DNA of 64,000 bases from assembly GCF_950295315.1 (NCBI RefSeq), contig NC_080171.1, positions 29,456,682 to 29,520,681 of the forward strand. Direction: 5' to 3'. The notes under the pieces are model-generated. The model saw only the letters and a list, made by a program, of their open reading frames with translations, was not told the origin of the DNA and made no database searches. This stretch comes from Erinaceus europaeus. Lineage: Eukaryota > Chordata > Mammalia > Eulipotyphla > Erinaceidae. Below, piece by piece: positions 1-9,156 of the stretch (its first letter is position 1; every line of letters starts with the position of its first letter). The position numbers and the translations under genes are program-made.

Positions 1-1345
1 TTCATGTTATCCACTTTCTCTTTACTTAGTTTTGGAAGTTGGTAGGTATCTAGGAAATCATTCATTTCTTCCAGGTTCTCTAACTTGGTGGCATATAGTT
101 GTTCATAGAAGCCTCGCATGATATGTTGAATTTCTGCAGTGTCTGTTGTGATATCTCCTCTTTCATTTACTATCCGATTTATTTGGGTCTTCTCTCTTTT
201 TTGTTTTGTGAGTCTGGCTAAAGGTTTGTCGATTTTGTTTACTCTTTCGAAGAACCAACATTTACTTTCATTGATCTTTTGTATGGTTTTCCTATTCTCA
301 ATGTTATTTATTTCTGCCCTAACTTTAGTAATTTCTGTCCTTCTGGTTGCTTAAGGGCTCCTTTGTTGTTCTTCTTCTAGGTCTTTAAGATGTGCAATCA
401 GGCTGTTTATTTGTGCCTTTTCTTGTTTCCTAATGTGTGCTTGTATAGCTATGAACTTCCCTCTTAGGACTGCTTTAGCTGTGTCCCAAATATTTTGATA
501 GCTTGTGTCTTCATTTTCATTGAACTCTCGAAACATTTTGATTTCTTCCTTGATTTCCTCTTTGACCCAGAAGTTGTTAAGAAGTGTACTGTTGAGCTTC
601 CACATTTTGGTACTGTTACTAATCTTTTGTTGATTGTTAAGTGTTAGTTTAATTCCACTGTGGTCTGAGAAGATGCTTGGGATGATTTCAGTGCTCTTGA
701 ATAGGCTGATGTTGTCTTTGTGGCCTAACATATGGTCTATCCTTGAGAATGATCCATGTGGATTTGAGTAAAATGTGTATTCCAGTTTCTTGGGATGAAT
801 GACTCTGAAAATGTCCAATAGTTCTAGTTTATCTATCTCTTCATTTAGCTCCCTTATGTCTTTACTGATTTTCTTCCTGGATGATCTGTCAAGTTGAGAG
901 AGTGGGGTGTTGAAGTCCCCTACTATGATTGTGTTACTGTTAATATATTGCTGTAGCTCTTTCAGTAGAAGTTTGATGTATTTAGATGGCTTCTCATTGG
1001 GTGCATAGATATTAATAATTGTTAAGTCCTCTTGATTGACTGATCTCTGAGCATTAAGTAGTGTCCATTCCTATCTTTTTTAATCTTATCTGTTTTAAAG
1101 TCTATCATGTCAGATATGAGAATAGCTGTTCCTGCCCTTTTTTGTGGGCCATTGGCTTGAATGATAGTTTTCCATCCTTTCACTTTAAGTCTGTGTTTGT
1201 CTTGTTGAGTTAGGTGAGTTTCCTGTAGACAACATATTGTTGGGTTGTGTTTTCTGATCCATCTTCCTACTCTGTGTCTTTTAATAGGTGAATTCAGGCC
1301 ATTCACACTTATTGATATCAAAGATTGAAGATATTTTAATGCCAT
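1..1345 (-). pseudogene. L1-A ORF2 (endonuclease/reverse transcriptase), broken and cut by window edge
   Basis: This is the 5' third of L1 ORF2, which nicks target DNA (APE-like endonuclease) and primes reverse transcription. It starts MALKYLQSLISISVNGLNS at 1345. The endonuclease landmarks are visible: the N-terminal [16 protein letters not shown], and further on SDHSGIKL. Compared with L1-D, one G is missing near 1050, shifting the frame after LMLR. The frame reopens at 818 ([16 protein letters not shown]) and meets a TAA near 353 where L1-B and L1-D have a lysine codon. The reverse-transcriptase domain lies outside the window. Confidence 0.9.
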
Positions 1346-1401
1346 TCTTGTAGAGTTTTAGAGTGTTTTGATATATGTTCTATTTGTGGTGGTCTGGTTG
1401 T

Positions 1402-2376
1402 TTATAGGAAACCTTTCAGAACTTCTTTCAAGGCAGGCTTGGTGATGGTTGCTTCCTTCAACTGTTGCTTGTCTGAGATGGTTTTGATGCTTCCATCTAG
1501 TCTGAATGACAATCTAGCAGGATATAGTATTCTTGGCTGAAAGTCTTTCTCATTGAGCACTCGATAGATATCTTGCCATTCTCTTCTGGCCTGTAGTGTT
1601 TGTATGGAGAAGTCTGCTGCTAATCTTATGGGTTTTCCTTTGTAGGTGACTCTTTGTTTTTCTCTTGCAGCCTTGAGGATCCTTTCTTTATCTTTATTCC
1701 TTTCCAATCTAAGTATGACATGTCTTGGTGTCTTTAGGTCTGGGTTAATTCTGTTTGGGACCCTCTGGGCTTCTTGAATCTTTATGTCTTTGGTGTTGTC
1801 TAGACTAGAGAAATTTTCAGCTATTATGGCCTGGAGAACGCTTTCTTCCTCCCCTTCTCTTTCTTCCTCTGGTAAGCCAATAATGCGTATATTGTTTCTT
1901 TTGAAGTCATCCCATAGGACTCTGTTCTTGTTTTCAGCATCTCTTAATCTCTTTTTGAGATCTCTTACTTCTTTTTTAGTTGTCTCTAATTCATCCTCGA
2001 TCTTGCTAATTCTGTCTTCAGCCTCATTGATTCTATTCTCTCTGCCCTCTACTGCTTTCTGGAGTTCATCTATTTTGTTGCCCTGCTCTGATACTGTTTT
2101 AGCTTGTTCAGCTAGTTGCCTTCTTAGCTCAGCAATTTCAGCTTTCAGCTCTCTAATAACCATGAGATTATTAGAATTTTCTTCCATATTCTCATTTGTT
2201 GTTCCTGCAGTTCTGATTACAATTTTTTCAAATTCTTTACTCACTCCTGTTATTATTTCCTTAGCTAATGTTTGGATGTTGAACTCGTTGTTTTGTGCTT
2301 CGCCCTCTGGAGGACTTTTAGGTGGACTCTTGTCCTGGTTCGAGTCTCCATTATTTTTTCTTGTTGTTTTAACCAT
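1402..2376 (-). CDS. L1-A ORF1 protein, intact (324 aa)
   Basis: LINE-1 ORF1p is the nucleic-acid chaperone that trimerises and coats L1 RNA in the cytoplasmic ribonucleoprotein. The 324 codons are uninterrupted, close to the usual mammalian length (human ORF1p is 338 aa). Roughly residues 1-70 are a basic, flexible head with SPPKSPPEGE. Residues about 71-155 form a long heptad-rich coiled coil (IRELKAEIAELRRQLAEQ). An RRM-like region follows (NIRIIGLPEEEREGEE), then the conserved C-terminal domain (PRHVILRLERNKDKERIL, RREWQDIYRVL). ORF2 begins 56 bases downstream. The copies in L1-B and L1-D are frameshifted, so this is the only intact ORF1 in the window. Whether it is expressed is unknown. 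Confidence 0.93.
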   Translation of the reverse strand: MVKTTRKNNGDSNQDKSPPKSPPEGEAQNNEFNIQTLAKEIITGVSKEFEKIVIRTAGTTNENMEENSNNLMVIRELKAEIAELRRQLAEQAKTVSEQGNKIDELQKAVEGRENRINEAEDRISKIEDELETTKKEVRDLKKRLRDAENKNRVLWDDFKRNNIRIIGLPEEEREGEEESVLQAIIAENFSSLDNTKDIKIQEAQRVPNRINPDLKTPRHVILRLERNKDKERILKAAREKQRVTYKGKPIRLAADFSIQTLQARREWQDIYRVLNEKDFQPRILYPARLSFRLDGSIKTISDKQQLKEATITKPALKEVLKGFL

Positions 2377-3029
2377 TTTATATAAGCTAACAGTTTTTTC
2401 AGTCCCTGAGTTGGAATTCAGTGGTGTAAAAGCCTTTTTTTTTTTTCCCCCTGTAGGCTATGGTAGCCTGAGGGCTTTTAAACTATCAATAGGCTTCTTG
2501 GCTTAATCAATGACTCCTGACCAAGAGATAAAGCAGGGTGTGGCAGAGATAATCCAGTGGTTATGCAAAGAGACTTTCACAGCCCTTCAGCTATGCCACC
2601 GAGGTATAGGTCTTCTCCTGAGTTTCCCGGTTAGATCTCTGTGCCCTGGTGTCCCTCCCTGTTGCTGCTCCAGATTCTGAGGGTAGTAGCAATGGAGACT
2701 CAGAGTTGTACTTGGTGAGTCTCTGGGGAGTCCTTTCCTCCCTTCAGCTGTCCCCTTGTTGGTGGAGCAGACTGGAGGTGGTGTCTCCACTGACAAACTG
2801 TCGAACTGTTAGCAGTCACTTAATCTCTCCTTAGGCCCCTCTCTCCTCTCTGTCACCAGCCACGCGTGTTTGTACTCACGGGTGATTTACTGGGTTCCTG
2901 TGGTCATTCTAGTCCTGTCTTGTTTCGGTCCGGGTGGTCTCCTTTGGTATTCCTAGTTGATCCAGGAGAGGAGAGGAGAGGAGAGAAAGCGATCTGCTGC
3001 TCGTAGCTCCGCCTCCGGAAGTCGAATCC
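2377..3029 (-). promoter_or_regulatory. L1-A 5'UTR / internal promoter region
   Basis: The roughly 650-bp untranslated leader of the L1, which in this family would carry the internal RNA polymerase II promoter. From the 5' end it shows a GGAGGCGGAGC start, a short (CTCCT)n pyrimidine tract near 2965-2990, then sequence shared with L1-B and L1-D. Around 2548-2580 lies a stretch matching an F3 SINE head in antisense to the L1. Promoter activity is inferred from position only. Confidence 0.75.
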
Positions 3030-3470
3030 CCTTACTATTAAAGTGCTTCAATGATCAGTTGATCTTGGAAGTCTCAAGATCCTAAGCTGAACTATTGTTA
3101 ACATGTTATTCCTAGGTGGAAACATATTTGCCATTACAATAATTGCCAACTTAATTTTTGGAAAATGAGATGATAAAGTGTTGACCGACATAATAATGTT
3201 TTTTTTCTTTTCTTTTTTTTTTTTTTTAAAAAAGAAGCAACAATAGCACTCAGCATTGGTATTGTAGCAGCTGGCACAGGGGCACCTGGGTCAGCAAGAG
3301 TGGCCATGCCAAGCTCCTTGCCCTGGAACCATGTTACACAGGCGGTGTCTTCATCAGAGCTCACCTACTTTCACTGTAAGCTTGTGTCATTTCCGTCTCT
3401 GTGGATTATTTTATGGGTGGAGGTTGGGGGATCTGGGAATACTCCAAAATTTCCTCATAGAAATGAATGT
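3030..3470. other. Non-repeat flank of L1-A
   Basis: Sequence with no recognised element apart from a T-run at 3199-3226. One frame is open over about 3232-3480 and a GT follows at 3375, but coding cannot be supported (see rejected items). Confidence 0.4.
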
Positions 3471-3471
3471 A

Positions 3472-3580
3472 AGTGGGCCTGCCAAATAGCTCACTTGGAT
3501 AGTGCACTGCTCTGCCATGTGCACGACCTGGCTCTAGCCTGGCTTCAGAGTTGTGATGCTGTAGCCTCTCTTTCTTGAAA
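3472..3580 (+). repeat. Old tRNA-like SINE remnant, unclassified
   Basis: The head GGGCCTGCCAAATAGCTCAC followed by a loose B-box-like stretch resembles a tRNA-derived SINE but fits none of F1-F4 well. A similar head (GGGCTGGAGAGATAGTGTGC) occurs at about 27207. Confidence 0.4.
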
Positions 3581-3584
3581 AATT

Positions 3585-3665
3585 TTTATTATATTATTTA
3601 TTAGAGACAGCCAGAAACTGAGAGGGAAGGGAGAGATTGAGAGGGAGAGAAACAGACCTGCTTCA
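3585..3665 (-). repeat. SINE F1, 3' part only
   Basis: The antisense F1 tail (TATTTATTAGAGACAGCCAGAAA, with one internal variation) runs into a GAGAGGGAGAGAAACAGACCTG block. The tRNA-like head is missing. Confidence 0.6.
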
Positions 3666-3669
3666 ATCA

Positions 3670-4391
3670 ACAATATATATATCCCTTTCCCATATTAGAG
3701 AGCTACTCTCTTCCCTGATCCAACTTTCTGGTCCTTTTCCAGCCATGACATCATCTCCCCAGACAATAACTTGGATCCACCTGTATATCAGATGTCAGGC
3801 TCAGGGAAAACAACAACAGCAACAACAACAACAACAACAACAACAACAAAAACTAGTATAGCCACAGGCCCTTTGGAATATAACTAAAGCATGCCTACTA
3901 GCTATCTACAAAATGGAGTACTCCCTCAACTCTTCATCTACACTATTCCAGCCTTTAGGTTCATGATTGATCAACAATTTGTTTGGTTTTGTGTATTAAC
4001 TTTCTTTTCAGCCACCAGGTTCCAGATGCTAGCATGATGCCGACCAGACTTCCCTGGACAGACAACCCCACCAATATGTCCTGGAGCTTCGATTCCCCAG
4101 AACCCCACCCGACTAGGGAAAGAGAAAGGCATGCTGGGAGAATGGATTGACCTGTCAATGACCATGTTTATCGGGGAAGCAATTACAGAAGCCAGACCTT
4201 CCACCTTCTGCATCCCACAATGACCTTGGGTCCATGCTCCCAGAGGGTTAAAGACTAGGAAAGCTATCAGGGCAGGGGATGGGATACGGAGTTCTGGTGG
4301 TGGGAACTGGGTGGAGTTGTACCCCTGTTATCCTATGGTTTTGTCAATGTTTCCTTTTTATAAAAAAAAGAAAGAAAGAAAGAAAAGAAAA
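3670..4391 (+). repeat. Retroelement R, 3' part with A-rich tail and internal (CAA)n
   Basis: Sense copy of the A-tailed repeat R. It matches the reverse complement of 58844-59376 across its length (for example the blocks AGCCACCAGGTTCCAGATGC and CCTATGGTTTTGTCAATGTT) and ends in an A/G-rich tail at 4360-4391. An internal A-rich site has expanded into (CAA)n at about 3812-3848. No ORF is seen. It sits directly against an antisense 5' piece of the same family (4386-4830). Confidence 0.75.
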
Positions 4392-4830
4392 GAAAGCTGG
4401 GTCAGGGCAGAGAATAGCTCCCAAATATGGGAAAATATATAAATACTGTTACTGTGGACCCCATTGATATGATCAGGGGCCCATTTTCAGCATGGGAACC
4501 TGTGTAACCTCTGCGTCCCTGTAGGTGTGAGCTCACATTCCATGGTCATAGCTAGGAACATTCTAGGCTGCACTCACTTCAGGACCAGTCTTCCTCGAGT
4601 GTGGCAGGGTATGTTAACCCAACCTCCTTTCGGAGAATGGGGAAGTCCGTACCATTATTGTTCCACATTGAGGGCAAGGTCCTGAAGAGGCCCACAAGGG
4701 GGTTTATGATGCTGTTTCTGATGGCGATGACCAGTGACAATGGAGAGAGGGATCCATTAGAGGTCTATGTCCATCATAGCTATCCCAGGATTCCCTGACT
4801 AGGGCCCTGGATGTTGGGCAGTTGTATAGT
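4386..4830 (-). repeat. Retroelement R, 5' part, opposite orientation
   Basis: Matches 19255-19700 in the same direction (for example GGAACATTCTAGGCTGCACT and AGGATTCCCTGACTAGG), which is the 5' portion of R on the minus strand. Its left end overlaps in consensus position with the 5' end of the neighbouring sense copy, so the two pieces together cover most of R but point in opposite directions. Confidence 0.65.
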
Positions 4831-5361
4831 TTAAACTTGCTTCTTCAGATCTTTCAGATACCTGAGGCTATGCACAGGCCACATGCATAATATACCTGGT
4901 CTTCCATACAGTGCACCCATTTTCTAGGCAGGCCTCTGGTGCCCTGGAGGAATTTTCACTACTATAATATCTTTTTCCCTTCCTCTCTGCCTCTCTCTTT
5001 TCCTCTATCTGGGGGAATTTTTTTCCTCAGTGAGGTGCAGCCATAATGATTATAAAACAAAATATAAATAAATTATGACATGAAGAGAGTGAAATGACAT
5101 TCAGAACACCAGGAAGATGACAATCAGGCACTAATATTAACATTACTGTTCATGAGGTATTTCACTTCTATAATATTAGAGATCCTAGACTCCTTCCAAT
5201 GGCATTTTTGTATGATTACAACCCAAAAGAAAATATATAAAATGAGAGACACAATTTTTGTCTAAGTTAGTTTTGCAGAATCTGCAGCTCATCTCCATAT
5301 AGAAAGAACATTTCTGAAAATTCTAATATTTATAAATTGAGATTATTTAAAAAAATCAAAT
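4831..5361. other. Intergenic, nothing clear
   Basis: AT-rich sequence with a short CT-rich block (4975-5010) that may be SINE debris. I see no gene. Confidence 0.4.
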
Positions 5362-5670
5362 AACAATGCTCTCACTTACAGGTAGAACTTTCAAAACAAG
5401 GGGAGAAAGAGAAAATGCAAAGCAAAGCTTGGACCAAGTAGGGTGTATAGTACCAAAGCAAAGGACTCTGGGGAAGGAGGGAGAAGCTAGCAGTGTAGAA
5501 GACCTGGAAGTCCTGGTGCATGATGATGGCAAAAGACCAAAATCAAGGGTGAGAGTGCTCTGCAGACATGCAGAGATTATAACTGTCCCCATGTGTAAGC
5601 AACTGTACTGTAAGTCATTAGAACACCCCCTGCACTGGAATTACTGTAAAAAACTAAAGCGATGTCACTA
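5362..5670 (+). mobile_element. Old L1 3'UTR fragment
   Basis: Resembles the 3'UTR of the young L1s in order: CTCACTTACAGG, AAGCAAAGGACTCTGGGG and GTCCTGGTGCATGATG. It is diverged and lacks the final AATAAAGAAA tail. A 101-codon open frame across it is accidental. Confidence 0.55.
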
Positions 5671-5814
5671 GCACCTACGCATGGGGTTTTCCTTTAGATA
5701 ATAGTGAACATTCTCTCATTGGAAAAAAGGGGGGAGAATCATGCATGGTTTAGGATTCAGGAATCGAATACACTTAAGTTTAATAATACATAATGTATCA
5801 GGTTAGTTTTTTTC

Positions 5815-6030
5815 TTTTTTAATATTTATTTATATATTTTCCCTTTTATTGCCCTTGTTGTATTGTTATAGTTATTATTGTTGTTATTGATGTCGTTGTT
5901 GGATAGGACAGAGAGAAATGGAGAGAGGAAGGAAAGACAGGGAGGGGGAGAGAAAGATACCTGTCTGTAGACCTGCTTTACTGCTTGTGAATCGACTCCC
6001 CTGCAGGTGGGGAGCCAGGGGCTCGAACCA
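5815..6030 (-). repeat. SINE F2, head truncated
   Basis: Antisense F2: the AATATTTATTTATATATTTTCCC tail start, the (TTG/TTA)-rich middle, GGATAGGACAGAGAGAAATGG, then CCCCTGCAGGTGGGGAGCC. It stops at GGGGCTCGAACC, so the tRNA-like head is absent next to the solo LTR. Confidence 0.85.
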
Positions 6031-6051
6031 TGAGTTTTTTCAATAAATGTA

Positions 6052-6814
6052 TGTGGGACTTTGTGAAAGCCGGCAGAGCTTAGGGGAGCTCTCTCATTCT
6101 TCTGATGGAGGTCTGGAAAGACACCCCACTTGTTAGACTCTCCCTTCTAGGGATGGAGCTAAGAGGGAAATGCTTTCTGTGACTTAGTTTCCCCTTGTTA
6201 GCCTCTCAAAGCTTCACAGAAGCCTGCAGCCTCTCACACTTAGTTCATTCCCCTGCTAGCAGGCCAAATGGCTGCCTGCTTGTAAGTTCAGTCAGAGTTC
6301 ACTATATTCCCTCAGAATTCACCATCCTTTCATCCTTTGATCACATACATAAGCATACTTCATCACAAGCCTTGCCAGCACCCTGGCAGTGAAACCCCCA
6401 TACCTATTTCCTTTTCTTTGATATCTATGATTTACATCAAGTTTTGTTTCTCTTTGTTTCATCTCACCTTACTGGTTTAGCCACTATATTTTTCTTAATA
6501 CCTTTGGATAATTAAGATGCCCGCATCATGGAAACTAATTGTCTTGACCTTTTGGTATCACATCAATTCTTGTCATTCCTACCCCCCCCCCACCATAGGG
6601 GCAAGCTGACCTTTAAGAAACCTGTAATTTCTGACATATAAGAAAAATGTCCTTTGTTCTGTTTGCTATAAAACCTGTACTTATTCTGCATAAAGTAGAC
6701 ATTCATACTTGAACCTCTCTTGGTACTTCTTTCAGCATTCTTGGTCCCTTGAATCCTGGACAGGAAGGCCAATAGCTTACCTCAGGTTGGAGGCACTCCA
6801 TGTGAGCGCCAGCA
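6052..6814 (+). mobile_element. Solo LTR of an endogenous retrovirus
   Basis: A 763-bp unit starting TG and ending CA, flanked by AATGTA (6046-6051) and AATGTG (6815-6820), a 5-of-6-base TSD. Near the right end it has a TATA-like GCTATAAAACC (about 6667) and a poly(A)-signal-like CATAAAG (about 6690), as expected of U3-R-U5. No internal retroviral genes lie beside it, so it is a solo LTR. The family was not identified. Confidence 0.55.
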
Positions 6815-7085
6815 AATGTGAGACTTAAAATAGAAAAAATATATATCTGACATTAAGGCTAGACCTTCCTTTGAGGTCAGAAATTCCTTTATCTCAGTCT
6901 AGGAGAATAGTCCTTTAGTGGCTTTAGTGGCGACTTTAGCAGGAGTGATTATCAAAGACATGTTTTGATTATGCAGACAGCAGATGCCTAAACAATCAGT
7001 AGATACTACACCATCATGACTACTAGTTGTAGATCTGAAATGAATTCTTGTCCAGATATTAGGCCTATATGAAAAAAAGAACAAA
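6815..7085. other. Intergenic, nothing clear
   Basis: Unclassified sequence between the solo LTR and an F1 SINE. Confidence 0.4.
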
Positions 7086-7280
7086 TTAAGCCAGGTGATG
7101 GCACACCTAGTTGAATGCACATGTGCAAGGACCCTGGTTCGAGCCCCTGATCCATACCTTCAGGGGAAAGTTTTGTGAGTGCTGAAGCAGGGCTACAAGT
7201 GTCTCTCTGTCACCCTCTTCCCTCTCAATTTCTGGTCATCTCTATTCAATAAATAAAGATAATAAAAATATTTTTAAAAA
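7086..7280 (+). repeat. SINE F1
   Basis: Near-complete copy with head, GGTTCGAGCCCC B-box region, TGAAGCAGGGCTACAAGTGTC middle, and CAATAAATAAAGATAATAAA tail. Confidence 0.9.
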
Positions 7281-7345
7281 TAGAGAGAGATAACAAATTT
7301 GACCAGGTTGATTGTAAGACAGTGAGATCAAGACTTCAAAGCTGG

Positions 7346-8128
7346 GGATTCAACTTCCGGAGGCGGAGCTACGAGCAGCAGATCGCTTTCTCTCCTCTCC
7401 TCTCCTGTCCTCTCCTCTCCTCTCCCGGATCAACTAGGAATACCAAAGGAGACCACCCAGGACCGAAACAAGACAGGACTAGAATGACCACAGGAACCCA
7501 GTAAATCACCCGTGAGTACAAACACGTGTGGCTGGTGACAGAGAGGAGAGAGGAGCCTAAGGAGAGATTAAGTGACTGCTAACAGTTCAGCAGTTTATCA
7601 GTTGAGACATCACCTCCAGTCTGCTCCACCAACAAGGGGACAGCTTAAGGGAGGAGAGGACTCCCCAGAGACTCACCAAGTGCAACTCTGAGTCTCCATT
7701 GCTACTGCCCTCAGAATCTGGAGCAGTGACAGGGAGGGACACCAGGGGACAGAGATCTAACCAGGAAACGCAGGAGAAGACCTATACCTCGGTGGCATAG
7801 CTGAGGGGCTGTGAAAGTCTCTTTGCATAACCACTGGATTATCTCTGCCACACCCTGCTTTATCTCTTGGTCAGGAGTCAGTGATTAAGCTGAAGCCTAT
7901 TGATAGTTTAAAAGCCCTCAGGCTTTCATAGCCTATAGGGAAGAAGAAAAAAAAAAAGAGGCTTTTAAACCACAGAGCTCCAACTCAGAGATTAAAATAC
8001 TATTGAAACAACTGTTAACTTCCGCCACTGTGAACCCCTTAAATTAACTTACTTAGACACAAGTCAATCCAGGCAATAGTGATCAATAATTTTAAAAGTA
8101 CTGATAAAGGGAACTCATAATATATAAA
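7346..8128 (+). promoter_or_regulatory. L1-B 5'UTR
   Basis: Leader starting GGATTCAACTTCCGGAGGC, with a (CTCCT)n tract at about 7391-7428 and an antisense F3-like stretch at about 7811-7860. An internal promoter is expected from the L1 family but not demonstrated. Confidence 0.7.
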
Positions 8129-9100
8129 ATTGTTAAAACAACAAGAAGAAATATTGGAGACTCGAACCAGGACAAGAGTCCAGCTAAAAGTCCTCCAGAG
8201 GGTGAAGCACAAAATAGCGAGTTCAACATCCAAACATTAGCTAAGGAAATCATAACAGGAGTGAGTAAAGAATTTGAAAAAACTTATAATCAGAAATACA
8301 GGAACAACAAATGAGAATATGGAAGAAAATACTAATTATCTCATGGTTATTAGAGAGCTGAAAGCTGAAATCGCTGAACTAAGAATGCAACTAGCTGAAC
8401 AAGCTAAAATAGTATCAGAGCAAGGCAACAAAAAAGATGAACTCCAGAAAACAGTAGAGGGAAGAGAGAATAGAATCTATGAGGCTGAAGACAGAATTAG
8501 CAAGATCGAGGATGAATTAGAGACAACTAAAAAAGAAGAGATCTCAAAAAGAGATTAAGAGATGCTGAAAACAACAACAGAGTCCTATGGGATGACTTCA
8601 AAAGAAACAATATGCACATTATTGGCATACCAGAGGAAGAAAGAGAAGGAGAGGAAGAAAGCATTTTCCGGGCCATAATAACTGAAAATTTCTCTAGTCT
8701 AGACAACATCAAAGACATAAGGATTCAAGAAGCCCAGAGGGTCCCAAACAGAATTAACCCAGACCTAAAGACACCAAGACATGTCATACTTAGAATGGAA
8801 AGGAATAAGGATGAAGAAAGGATCCTGAAGGCTGCAAGAGAAAAACAAAGAGTCACCTACAAAGGAAAACCCATAAGATTAGCAGCAGACTTCTCCATAC
8901 AAACACTACAGGCCAGAAGAGAATGGCAAGATATCTATCGAGTGCTCAATGAGAAAGACTTTCAGCCAAGAATACTATATCCTGCTAAACTGTCATTCAG
9001 ACTAGATGGAGGCATCAAAACCTTCTCAGACAAGCAACAGTTGAAGGAATCAATTATTACCAAGCATGCCCTGAAAGAAGTTCTGAAAGGTCTCCTATAA
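8129..9100 (+). pseudogene. L1-B ORF1, inactivated
   Basis: Aligns along its length with the intact ORF1 of L1-A. The start codon has become ATT (8129-8131). There is a frameshift near 8280 (an extra A and a CT change in GAAAAAACTTATAATC) and another near 8540. Two fragments stay readable: 8274-8558 (coiled-coil part) and 8612-9100 (RRM and C-terminal domain, ending LKEVLKGLL). Confidence 0.92.
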
Positions 9101-9156
9101 ACAACCAGACCACCACAAATAGGACATATATCAAAACACTCTAAAACTCTACAAGA

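Larger units (their letters stand above)
1..3029 (-). mobile_element. L1-A: young LINE-1, 3' part outside window
   Basis: A LINE-1 retrotransposon on the minus strand. It has a complete 5'UTR (2377-3029), an intact ORF1 (1402-2376) and the first third of ORF2 (1345 down to 1), and it continues beyond base 1. The 5' end was placed by comparison with L1-B, which starts with the same ACTTCCGGAGGCGGAGCTACG leader. It is the best preserved young copy here in ORF1, but ORF2 carries a 1-bp deletion near 1050 and a stop near 353, so it cannot be autonomous. Its 3' end and TSD cannot be seen. Confidence 0.95.

Noticed and set aside
3225..3380. Exon-like open frame ending near a GTAAG at 3375
   Set aside because: The acceptor side is a bare T/A run without a good AG context, the peptide (ATIALSIGIVAAG...) is not one I recognise, and no partner exon is visible.
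5366..5671. 101-codon frame
   Set aside because: Lies in an old L1 3'UTR fragment and shows no protein-like features.
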